This document shows, one piece after another, positions 16,131-23,113 of a stretch of DNA of 56,348 bases. The notes under the pieces were generated by a model. That model ran no database searches and was not told where the DNA came from. It was given only the letters and a program-made list of their open reading frames with translations. The position numbers and the translations under genes are program-made. The number at the start of each line of letters is the position of its first letter. Positions within the stretch are counted from its first letter, which is position 1. This DNA comes from Candidatus Scalindua rubra (GTDB lineage Bacteria; Planctomycetota; Brocadiia; Brocadiales; Scalinduaceae), in assembly GCA_001723765.1 (NCBI GenBank), contig MAYW01000009.1, positions 1 through 56,348 of the forward strand, read 5' to 3'.

Positions 16131-17283
16131 AATCATATTCCTGAACTCCATATCCCTTTTCCCAGGGTTTATGCGCATCCTTTAAGGGAACAACTAATAG
16201 TTTTCCTTTAACTACCCTTGCCAATATCCTATCAGTCACAATTGGCGGATCGCCTTTTCTTTCCAGATTGCGTTTTTTCATCTCATCCCAGGGTTCAATA
16301 AGGGCTGTCCAGCCCATGTGGGTCCATTTCTTGAACTCCTCAATCCTCCCAATCTTGGATAATTTTTCCTCCAGGAATTTTTTGGCCTCTTCTTCATCTT
16401 CTACTACAAGTCCTTCCTCCACTGAGGCTAAGGAGGCCTTAGTCTCTATCTCCTGAAGATCCTTGCCAAAAAACTCTCTTATCTTTTTCTTTTTAAGCTC
16501 TTGGTCTGTGACCAAATCATAAGAGACAATTTCCAGGTTATCATCCACTACGAGCTTATAAATGACGGGTTCGGTCTCCTGCATCTTCTCTCTCATACGT
16601 TTTTCTTCCCATGGTTCAACCCAGATCTCACATCCATCCTTAAGCCAATTTATCTCATAGATCCTGCTTACATCACCTAAGGTCTCATCCAGTAAATCAT
16701 TAACTATCTTTTTTGTTAACTGACCCTTCTCTTCCTTCTCGGCTAAAAGTCTGTCGCCCAATATGCGTAACGGCTCCTCAATTTTTCTCCTTTGCTCAAG
16801 AGCCCTTAATCTATCCTCTTCTTTTTTCCTTTCTTCTTCCTCTTTTCTCTCCCCCCACTCTTTAGCTTCTCGCTCTAAGGCCAATACTCTGGGATCTCTT
16901 TTCGTTATACCCTTTGCCTTTGCCCATTCCCTGGCCATCATCTTCCTGCCCATACACCAGATGGTAGCGGTGTTTAACATTTTTGGCGGTTTTTTCTTCT
17001 TTTTCGTCTTCGTTGACCCACCGCCATAGGTGACCCAATTGAAGGCAAAGCCATCATCTTTATTTTCAACCCTGTCAGTTAAAGGTTCTTCAACCTGCTG
17101 AAAAGGTATCCTTTCGCCTTCTTTCTGCCCAACATCCTTCTTATTTAACTCTTCCTTTATCCGCTCCTGTTCTTCGAAATCGAGCGCATCTTCTATAGAA
17201 GGAAGCGCTTTTTCTTCCCGCATACGGGCCTTTTCCCTGGCTATCTCGGCTAATGCCTGCTTTCTAACATCTGCACCTGCCAT
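16093..17283 (-). CDS. Charged protein with two GvpO-like domains
   Basis: A 396-residue, very charged protein. Residues ~1-150 are low-complexity and helical (AREKARMREEKALPSIEDAL). A central coiled coil (EREAKEWGERKEEEERKKEE) follows. Two related modules come next: DVSRIYEINWLKDGCEIWVE, EPWEEK, then YKLVVDDNLEIVSYDLV; and KIGRIEEFKKWTHMGWTALI, EPWDEM, then a strand with KGKLLVVPLKD. Both resemble GvpO (ISRITGLEL, GWLVSLEVVE, YDMILDDDG), so I infer a tandem GvpO-like protein. ATG 17283 follows AGGAGG; the frame is open further to 17364, but that part is leader hairpin. The last ~13 residues are encoded by hairpin element copy 2. Confidence 0.7.
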   Translation of the reverse strand: MAGADVRKQALAEIAREKARMREEKALPSIEDALDFEEQERIKEELNKKDVGQKEGERIPFQQVEEPLTDRVENKDDGFAFNWVTYGGGSTKTKKKKKPPKMLNTATIWCMGRKMMAREWAKAKGITKRDPRVLALEREAKEWGERKEEEERKKEEDRLRALEQRRKIEEPLRILGDRLLAEKEEKGQLTKKIVNDLLDETLGDVSRIYEINWLKDGCEIWVEPWEEKRMREKMQETEPVIYKLVVDDNLEIVSYDLVTDQELKKKKIREFFGKDLQEIETKASLASVEEGLVVEDEEEAKKFLEEKLSKIGRIEEFKKWTHMGWTALIEPWDEMKKRNLERKGDPPIVTDRILARVVKGKLLVVPLKDAHKPWEKGYGVQEYDLSEAETYGAKRS

Positions 17284-17307
17284 CGTATCTTCCTCCTCAA
17301 AATGAAG

Positions 17308-17467
17308 CCATAACTTACGGAAGCCCATAAGCTGACTTAAGTTATATGGCTGAATTTGACCCACACCAATTTTCTACTTTGACGAAACATCCCTAAAAAA
17401 TTAGTGCTGGGTAAGTTCTGATATACAGCTTATGTTCGCATCGCTCCATAAGCTGTGTCCTCACTTA
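17308..17467 (-). other. Three-hairpin intergenic element, copy 3
   Basis: Minus strand: begins with the TAA stop of the zinc-finger gene. Hairpin A has TAAGT/ACTTA, GA/GA and CAGCTTATG/CATAAGCTG; hairpin B CCCA-CAC-AATTTT/AAAATT-GTG-TGGG; hairpin C CCATAACTTA/TAAGTTATATGG before the AGGAGG of the GvpO-like gene. The central stem differs at three positions per arm from copy 1 and all differences are compensated. Confidence 0.75.
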
Positions 17468-18145
17468 TTTAATATAACCACCTTTTTCCTCTACATACAT
17501 TTTTCCACCCGGGCTTAAGGTAAATATATCTCTACCTTCCTTCGATAATAACCTCTTTTTCAGTAAAGATGCCAGGAGCTGTTCTGCATAGGCAGTTGAG
17601 ATCTTAAGTCTATCCGCTATAGTATTTCTGCCGCTCCTCTCCAATTGATAGACTACCTTTATCACCTTCTTTTCAGTCCCTGCAGGATGGCCAAACGTCC
17701 TCACCTTTTTTATAGATATAACCCCTTTGCCCTTGCACTCTGAACAATATAGCTTGCTGGCTATCGGCCTTCCTCTTCCATGGCAGCCGGGACAAACCTC
17801 AAAAGGTTCCTCTACATGTACTAAGCCCTTTCCTTTACATACTGAACATGTAAGGGCCATTCCGGGTTGGTCCTCACCTCTTCCATTACAGAATGAACAC
17901 ATTACTACTGGTGGAGTAACCGTTATCTTTGTCTTGCCCTTGCATACAGGGCATTTTGCGCCATGAGTCCCACCCAGATGCCTTATGCCTGTCCCTTTGC
18001 AAAAGATACATTTATATACCTTATTATTCCTTAAAATTTCTCCTGGTTTACCTCTTGGCGCAGCCGGACCAATTGCTATATCAGTAGATACCGATTGCCA
18101 TACCCATCCACTTTCCTGTATATTATTTAATACTGTATTATCCAT
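17465..18145 (-). CDS. DnaJ-type zinc-finger protein with C-terminal winged helix
   Basis: A 226-residue protein. Residues ~48-150 contain six CxxC knuckles of DnaJ central-domain type (CIFCKGTG, CPVCKGKT, CSFCNGRG, CSVCKGKG, CPGCHGRG, CSECKGKG), one unit more than DnaJ's four. Residues ~160-220 are a winged helix (KKVIKVVYQLERSGRNTIAD, ISTAYAEQLLASLLKKRLLS) of the same family as the small winged-helix proteins of this cluster. There is no J domain. DnaJ zinc fingers bind unfolded chains, so this links client binding to the cluster's winged-helix module (inference). The start overlaps the previous stop (TGATG). Confidence 0.85.
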   Translation of the reverse strand: MDNTVLNNIQESGWVWQSVSTDIAIGPAAPRGKPGEILRNNKVYKCIFCKGTGIRHLGGTHGAKCPVCKGKTKITVTPPVVMCSFCNGRGEDQPGMALTCSVCKGKGLVHVEEPFEVCPGCHGRGRPIASKLYCSECKGKGVISIKKVRTFGHPAGTEKKVIKVVYQLERSGRNTIADRLKISTAYAEQLLASLLKKRLLSKEGRDIFTLSPGGKMYVEEKGGYIK

Positions 18146-18546
18146 CAAAAACTCCAGTCGACCTTTTTCATCCTCTTGGGGGCCTCTACCCTTGGCTTTT
18201 CTTTCCTGGTTACTTCCTCTTTAGTTACTCCTTCTACTTCACTTGCAGAGGGGAGGTCCATCTCAGCTTTTCTTACCGCCTTCCTAATATCTCTCCAGCG
18301 GTCCGAGGTTTCCAGTTGTATCTTTCCCATGACCTTACCAAATTTCTCCAGTCTTTCCTTTTCCTTTATCATCAAATACAATTCTAAGTACTCCTGTCCG
18401 GGGATCGGTGTTTTGGAACGAACCTTAGCCTTCATACTCGTCCTGGGAGGAATGGAATCCATCCGCTCGGGTTTTCTCTTCTTATTCTCATCTTCCCAAG
18501 GAAATAATTTATCCGCTTTTTTCTTTAAATTATCACCATAAGCCAT
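18145..18546 (-). CDS. Uncharacterised charged protein of the gas vesicle cluster
   Basis: A 133-residue protein I do not recognise. It is basic, with a disordered-looking N-terminus (KKRKPERMDSIPPRTSMKAK), a helical middle (GQEYLELYLMIKEKERLEKF, then SDRWRDIRKAVRKAEM) and a Pro/Lys/Glu-rich tail ending in KKVDWSF. No membrane segment or cysteines. AAGGAGA precedes the ATG at 18546, and its stop overlaps the start of the zinc-finger gene, so both are translated together. Confidence 0.72.
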   Translation of the reverse strand: MAYGDNLKKKADKLFPWEDENKKRKPERMDSIPPRTSMKAKVRSKTPIPGQEYLELYLMIKEKERLEKFGKVMGKIQLETSDRWRDIRKAVRKAEMDLPSASEVEGVTKEEVTRKEKPRVEAPKRMKKVDWSF

Positions 18547-18904
18547 AAAGTCTCCTTTTCTCTTTTTTTTAAACCATTGAGTAAGAGCCCTCTCAAACGT
18601 CTCGGAATTTCTACAACCTCTTGAAGTTAAAGAGGTTTTATAAATCTGTACTACAAATGTGCAAAGCTGACTAAGCTCAGCTCATGTGGTTGCCTGCCCG
18701 CCCGGATGAATCCGTTCGGACGGGCCCGACCGATGGCAGGCGGGCACCTATGCTGCGCTAAGTTGCCTACTGCCACATGGAATGGTGGAATGTTGTAAAA
18801 TCAAAAAAGTATCCCCCCAATTTTTTCAAAATCATTATTCCAACCCTGGCCTGTCGCCAGGACAGGCATTCCATTATTCCAATAGGCACAAAGTGCCCAG
18901 GTTC
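18547..18904. other. Intergenic repeats between an AbrB-like gene and 18546
   Basis: No gene seen. Contents: a hairpin AACCTCTT/AAAGAGGTT near 18616-18640; a GCCTGCCCGCCCGG / GGCAGGCGGGC palindrome around 18692-18748 with nested TCCGTTCGGACGG; the GCTGACTAAGCTCAGC repeat; and ATTCCATTATTCC-type repeats flanking CCTGTCGCCAGGACAGG. All look like dispersed genomic repeats. Confidence 0.6.
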
Positions 18905-19072
18905 TTATCTAGCCGTTTTTCGAGAGTTAATTATCAAAAACGGTTTACTCAGTGGCCCCTGAACTTTAATCTCTACTAACTGGCCGGGCTCAAGTTTAAC
19001 CTCCCTACTCATATTCTTTGGTATGGGGATACGGCCCTCTTTATCTACTTTGGAAAATCCTCTCATCAGCAT
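18905..19072 (-). CDS. Small AbrB/SpoVT-like swapped-hairpin protein
   Basis: A 55-residue gene that is easily missed because of its size. The protein begins MLMRGFSKVDKEGRIPIPKN and goes on with LEPGQLVEIKVQ, then LIINSRKTAR. This is the AbrB pattern (VDxxGRIxIPKxxR followed by LxPGxxVEI) of the swapped-hairpin DNA-binding fold of AbrB/MazE. AGGGTG precedes the ATG at 19072 at five bases. It lies in the gas vesicle operon between gvpN2 and the gene at 18145 and may be a local transcription regulator. An antitoxin role is possible, but I see no toxin next to it. Confidence 0.72.
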   Translation of the reverse strand: MLMRGFSKVDKEGRIPIPKNMSREVKLEPGQLVEIKVQGPLSKPFLIINSRKTAR

Positions 19073-19198
19073 TTTTCACCCTTTTTTTTCAGAGGTTAGA
19101 TATCGGATTTTTTCTATTCATTGTTCTTCCCGCATGCGTTTCGTGCTGCATATCCTTATCGAAACGAAGTTGTAAGGCGATATTGGTCTTTTGTTGCT

Positions 19199-20122
19199 TT
19201 AGCAGGACTTAACTATAAGCTCCTTTATTAATTCCTTGGTCGCCTTTTGATGTTTCCTTGAGCCAATCCTGCTTGTCTCTGAAGTCAGGATATCAGTGGC
19301 TGTCTCTCTAAAATTCTCATCCTCAGGACTTACCGTACCGCCTCTAATCTTTAATGTCTTGCCAATCATTATGCCTCCCCTGATGGTAGGCTCATACTCA
19401 CACTTGCCAGATTCTCTCAATGCCCTTACTAATCGGACTATCTTGGCTGCCTGGTCATGCGAAAGTCCTGTCTTGGCCTCACAGATTGCAATCTCGGTCT
19501 CTTCATCATAATAATCCAGGTCGATGGTAATCATCCTGTCCCTAAGGGCATCCTGACTTCTGTAGACGCCTGCATATTCTTCGGGGTTGGAACTAAATAT
19601 AGCGGTGAAATTTGGGTCTACCCTCAAATACCCTTCGCCTCCCTGGCGGGCTGCTGGTAGATCCAGCATCTTTTCCTGGAGAACAGAAAGCAGGGTATTA
19701 TTCGCCTCTGGCCGAGACCTTGTAAATTCATCATAGATAAGGGTAAAGCCATACTTACAAGCGACGGTCAAGCGATTGTCCACCCACCTCCTCTGCATAT
19801 CCTCCTCGGTCTTTAAAACTGAGTGGATAAAGTTATCTACGGTCTTCTTCAATCTGTACCCATATTCGCCGCCCACTAAATCTGAGGTAGAGAACTCCTC
19901 ATCTCCGTGAATTATAATCACGGGCCTTCCAATCTTGGAAGCAACATGCATGGCCAAAGTGGTCTTACCTGAACCTGATATCCCTCTAAAATGAACAGGG
20001 AATCCTCCAGCTATATAGGCCAGAGCCCTGTTGGCGATATTCCTAACTTGAGGGGTCTCAACAAAATTTGGTAATGCTCGTGGTTCCAATACCGTAGTCA
20101 TTTCATCTGCAGCTAATGGCAT
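19199..20122 (-). CDS. gvpN: Gas vesicle ATPase GvpN (copy 2, intact)
   Basis: A 307-residue GvpN, an AAA+ ATPase of MoxR type. It has Walker A GISGSGKTT (47-55), IHGDEEFSTSDLVGGEYGYR, Walker B LIYDEFTRSRPEANNTLLSV, the sensor region FSSNPEEYAGVYRSQDALRD and a C-terminal lid with YEPTIRGGIMIGKTLK. GvpN drives growth of the initial bicone to the full cylinder. ATG 20122 has AAGGAGG at 8 bases; ATG 20128 is too close to that site. It is about 60% similar by eye to copy 1, so these are old paralogues, perhaps working on different shell types. Confidence 0.95.
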   Translation of the reverse strand: MPLAADEMTTVLEPRALPNFVETPQVRNIANRALAYIAGGFPVHFRGISGSGKTTLAMHVASKIGRPVIIIHGDEEFSTSDLVGGEYGYRLKKTVDNFIHSVLKTEEDMQRRWVDNRLTVACKYGFTLIYDEFTRSRPEANNTLLSVLQEKMLDLPAARQGGEGYLRVDPNFTAIFSSNPEEYAGVYRSQDALRDRMITIDLDYYDEETEIAICEAKTGLSHDQAAKIVRLVRALRESGKCEYEPTIRGGIMIGKTLKIRGGTVSPEDENFRETATDILTSETSRIGSRKHQKATKELIKELIVKSC

Positions 20123-20263
20123 ATTCATCTCCTCCTTTCTCGTTTATGGTTTTCCGCACGGTCTCTGTTTATACACTCCATCTATAAAATCCTTTCTTTT
20201 AATATGTGGTTATGTTTCTAAAAAAACTATACTCTATGCTATGGGACTATAAATCCATATTTA

Positions 20264-20291
20264 CCCCATTAGAAAATATTTTCTAACGGGG
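20264..20291. repeat. CCCCATTAGAAAATATTTTCTAACGGGG-type palindrome
   Basis: A 28-bp nearly perfect palindrome directly after the stop of the zinc-finger gene at 20293. It is the shortest member of the CCCCGTTAGA family (4909, 7562, 23020). It may act as a hairpin between this gene and gvpN2. Confidence 0.7.
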
Positions 20292-20292
20292 T

Positions 20293-20637
20293 TCACATCA
20301 CACCACGACCTTTGCACATAGTACAGGGAAGCCCTTTTGTGCTTCTGCTTTCCCCCGTTCCATTACATGTAGGGCAGGTCTTGGGGTCATTCACAGCCGG
20401 GACAACGCCTTTGCCTCTACACACCGTACAGGTGAGTCTCTTGTCAGGGTATATTCCCACGCCGCCGCAAAAGGCACATTTTATATTAGGGGTTGGCACA
20501 GTTACCTTGCCCCTTCCATGACACACCTGACATTTGGAAAGCGGAGAAAGCGCTCCAAAAGGGTCCAATCCAGTACCATCACAAAAAGCACACTCAACCT
20601 TTACTGGGGCTGCCTTCGTTTTAGTTTTAGTAACCAT
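20293..20637 (-). CDS. DnaJ-type zinc-finger protein (stand-alone)
   Basis: A 114-residue protein made of six CxxCxGxG-like knuckles (CAFCDGTG, CQVCHGRG, CAFCGGVG, CTVCRGKG, CPTCNGTG, CTMCKGRG), enough for three zinc sites. There is no J domain and no C-terminal substrate-binding domain. It is a paralogue of the zinc-finger half of the gene at 17465. By family it should bind or hold unfolded hydrophobic chains such as GvpA (inference). AAGGAGG lies upstream of the ATG at 20637. Its stop abuts the palindrome at 20264. Confidence 0.88.
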   Translation of the reverse strand: MVTKTKTKAAPVKVECAFCDGTGLDPFGALSPLSKCQVCHGRGKVTVPTPNIKCAFCGGVGIYPDKRLTCTVCRGKGVVPAVNDPKTCPTCNGTGESRSTKGLPCTMCKGRGVM

Positions 20638-20742
20638 ATTTTATACGCCTCCTTAACTTTGTGTGATTAGCGCTCATAAACTATCAACTAGAGCTCTACC
20701 TGTTCGCCATCTGTTTTCTATTTACCACCCTTTTCCTTCTGG

Positions 20743-21177
20743 CTAACGGATGGTTACGATGTTTAAGAATTCTTTCCAGGCAGCCGCCCTTTCCTCAGAT
20801 TCTTTCTTAAAGCCGGCGATAAGGTCTTTATTTTCTTTTGCAATGTCTTTTACCAGCCCTTGAGTCTCATCTCTCAAATCCTGATTCTCCTTAGCAAAAT
20901 CAGCTATCATCCTGGCAGCTTCAGACGCTCTTTCCTTATCCTCCTTCTGCGCCTCGGCTATGAGCTCTTTATTTTCCTTTGCCAGATCTGCCACTGTTGC
21001 TCTGGATTCTGCCCTTATCTCCTCATTCTCATTATGGAAATCCTTGAGCATCTGAGCAACCTCCACTGTTCTTTCCGCATCATCTTTTTTTGTCTCTGCT
21101 AACAAATCTTTCACGAACGCCTTACGCTCTTGATACATGCTAACGATGTCATCAGCAACTCCTCTATAATCATCCAT
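20743..21177 (-). CDS. Amphipathic helical protein with 47-residue tandem repeats (GvpC-like candidate)
   Basis: A 144-residue, almost purely helical protein. It has two full repeats of exactly 47 residues (27-73 and 74-120) and a partial third. Each repeat begins AExxKxDxERxxEVAxML/I and ends with DLAKENKELI or DIAKENKDLI. The repeats have matching patterns of A/L and charge, as expected for a rod lying on a surface. GvpC, which ribs the outside of gas vesicles, is likewise made of tandem amphipathic helical repeats (typically ~33 residues). I see no sequence identity with GvpC, so this is an analogy. ATG 21177 follows AGAGG at 8 bases. Confidence 0.78.
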   Translation of the reverse strand: MDDYRGVADDIVSMYQERKAFVKDLLAETKKDDAERTVEVAQMLKDFHNENEEIRAESRATVADLAKENKELIAEAQKEDKERASEAARMIADFAKENQDLRDETQGLVKDIAKENKDLIAGFKKESEERAAAWKEFLNIVTIR

Positions 21178-21205
21178 TTTCATCACCTCTCTTATAAATA
21201 TTTTT

Positions 21206-21835
21206 TCAACTAATTAAGTAGCTTTTCCTAAGATCTTCCCACTGCCAGTTTATCTGTTGCTGGACTTCTTCAAGGTCTTCTAACATCCTACCTACATCAG
21301 AATCTCTCTCTTGCTGCCTGAGTTTAATAGACTCTACCATGACCTTGAAGTCTTTTATCCTTATATCTTCTTTATCGATAAGTTTCCTCAAACCCCTCGT
21401 CAATTCCTCCTGCTCGATGTGAAACCACCTTAGCATATCAGCAGCCTTCTTCTCTCGCTGGCTTAAGCGTTCGATCAAATCCTTACTTATTAGCTTAAAC
21501 TCGACAAGCTTAACATTTTCTTTTCCTGTAAGGATATCCCTTAAGCGTGCGATCATTGATTCCTCTTCCTTCTGAAGGTCTTCTAATGCCTTAGTAATCT
21601 CTTTTTCCCTGTCCAAATTTTGAATTACTACGTCTTGCAGAAAAGAATCGAAGTCTTTCCTTCTAAAAGAGGTTTTCTTGGCCAAGGTATCTCGTAACTG
21701 TAAGGCCATCTCTGCCTGCTCCTTACTTAAATCTCTTAAGTTGTCAGCAGTAGCCCGCATGGCCTGACTTATTACGGCGACCCTTTTTTCATAAGTATCG
21801 AGGAGATTCTCGATAAAGGATTTAATTCCATCCAT
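21206..21835 (-). CDS. Helical protein with 51-residue tandem repeats
   Basis: A protein of ~209 residues (from ATG 21835), all helix. Three repeats can be aligned without gaps: 47-97 (LRDTLAKKTSFRRKDFDSFL...), 98-148 (LRDILTGKENVKLVEFKLIS...) and 149-195 (LRKLIDKEDIRIKDFKVMVE...), each 51 residues with LRxxL at the start and a KxxDFxxxxxxI segment. It follows gvpA directly and precedes the 47-residue-repeat protein, so both may reinforce or tether the shell. The start is uncertain: no clear ribosome site at 21835, and the frame is open to a TTG at 21919. Not a known Gvp family to me. Confidence 0.72.
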   Translation of the reverse strand: MDGIKSFIENLLDTYEKRVAVISQAMRATADNLRDLSKEQAEMALQLRDTLAKKTSFRRKDFDSFLQDVVIQNLDREKEITKALEDLQKEEESMIARLRDILTGKENVKLVEFKLISKDLIERLSQREKKAADMLRWFHIEQEELTRGLRKLIDKEDIRIKDFKVMVESIKLRQQERDSDVGRMLEDLEEVQQQINWQWEDLRKSYLIS

Positions 21836-21995
21836 ACTGAAAATTAACTTTTGCAAATGGTTATCATTTGAAAATATCTGAGATATGCCCAAAAGTAAAA
21901 GTTGAGGGGTTGAATTCAATAAGTATTTATATATGAATATACACCTCTAACTCCTTGAGGATTTCTCAGGTATTTCATGGTTTAGGCATACCCTC

Positions 21996-22205
21996 TTATG
22001 CAGCTGCTTCGGGTAATAATCCTACTGCCTCAGCATACTTCAAGAAAGTCTCAACAGAAGCGACTACTATTCTGGCTTCGATCGCCAATAACTCGATACC
22101 AACGAGTGATATTCTCACCCAGGCATCAATGACGATCCCTTTATCCAGAATGCGGTCTACGACCTCGACCAAGCTGGAAGAAGCGATTGCTTTTTCTACT
22201 GCCAT
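21996..22205 (-). CDS. gvpA: Major gas vesicle structural protein GvpA
   Basis: A 69-residue protein with the strongly conserved GvpA sequence: [20 protein letters not shown], then [20 protein letters not shown] and [15 protein letters not shown]. It forms the ribs of the gas vesicle wall by polymerising amphipathic beta-hairpins. ATG 22205 is preceded by GGGGGTGA at proper spacing; a GTG/ATT further up is not needed. It is the first gene of the minus-strand cluster, as expected for a gene needing very high expression, and has a long AT-rich leader. Confidence 0.98.
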   Translation of the reverse strand: MAVEKAIASSSLVEVVDRILDKGIVIDAWVRISLVGIELLAIEARIVVASVETFLKYAEAVGLLPEAAA

Positions 22206-22882
22206 CTTTATCACCCCCTTTCATCGGCAAAAAAATATTAAAATACATCTTCAGAGACTTAAAGGGCTTCATACGCCTTCCTGTAATGGTTTGCCTTTTT
22301 GCCGTTGCTCTTGTCTGCGCCGCTGACACGACAGACATACGGCATAAGCATCCACGAAAACAGGTTACCTTCGGAAGCTTCCTTTTAACCATATGGAGAG
22401 ATAAAGAGCTCTTACCTCGTTCCCAAGCTCAGCTTGGGAACGAGTTCTCCATTCTCTGAGTACACGCATATATACTCAGCGAACAATATGCCAACTCAAG
22501 AATAGTGGCAATCTGATATGGGATAAGTTCTAAGAAGATAAGGGCTTATTTTTTTTTTAACAAATATTTCTGACAAAAGATTTATACTTTATAGAGAATA
22601 AATAATAGAAGTCATTCAATAATAGTATGGGATGGGGACAATAAGGACGTGTTACTCTCATTTCGGGTTGCAGATTGTGGATTTCGGATTTCTAATGACT
22701 AAGCTAAGCTTTGCCAAAATCCTAATGTTCAAAACCAAAACCTTTAATAAAATATATAAAGGGACTGCTACACTACTGTTCAACTCTACTATGTGTGGTC
22801 AACTATTAATCTATCTAATTATTGATTTTGCTCTCTGCATTCTGACTACTGTTGTCTGTTTTCCGTCTTCTTTTTTTATCCC
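22206..22882 (-). promoter_or_regulatory. Upstream and leader region of gvpA
   Basis: About 680 bases without a convincing gene, expected to hold the gas vesicle promoter (minus strand). From 22450 down it shows a perfect 29-bp palindrome CTCGTTCCCAAGCT/AGCTTGGGAACGAG (22416-22444), then a stretch with GTCTG/CAGAC pairing (around 22315-22340), then an AT-rich segment TATTTTAATATTTTTTT (22232-22248) shortly before the gvpA ribosome site. I cannot fix a promoter box. From ~22450 to 22880 the sequence is AT-rich and shows nothing further that I can identify. Confidence 0.5.
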
Positions 22883-22912
22883 TTGACAATATTAGTTGCG
22901 GCTAACTATAAT
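22883..22912 (+). promoter_or_regulatory. Consensus sigma-70 promoter
   Basis: TTGACA (22883-22888), an 18-base spacer and TATAAT (22907-22912): both boxes are perfect. The spacer contains TTAG and CTAA arms around TTGCGG, possibly an operator. It points toward the genes at 23114 and 23470 with a leader of about 200 bases that includes the repeat at 23020. Confidence 0.75.
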
Positions 22913-23019
22913 GGTCTAAAATCATGCATTAATTGAATGTCTCGGAAATTCTATAACTTGTTTACACTAAAGAGCATATCTTATAGACAAATTACAATAC
23001 ACAATCCACAAATTATTCA

Positions 23020-23085
23020 CCCTGTTAGATAGTTTTTTAGAGGTTTATAGCTGATATAATAGTAATATCTTTCAAACTTTACAAT
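23020..23085. repeat. Partial copy of the CCCCGTTAGATA element
   Basis: CCCTGTTAGATAGTTTTTTA and the following ~45 bases are the reverse complement of 4937-5005 with some changes. Only one end is recognisable, so this is a truncated copy. It lies in the leader of the gene at 23114. Confidence 0.65.
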
Positions 23086-23113
23086 ATTTTAAGGTTCTGT
23101 CTTAGGGGAAACT

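Noticed and set aside
18777..19212. Plus-strand open frames of 61-65 residues
   Set aside because: They cover repeats and the reverse of the AbrB-like gene, and have no coding features.
22215..22340. Possible cyclic di-GMP (GEMM) riboswitch upstream of gvpA
   Set aside because: The minus strand has AAGGCAAACCATT and later GAAGCC, as in the GEMM core, but the P2 hairpin with its GAAA loop does not form and the whole P3 stem is absent.
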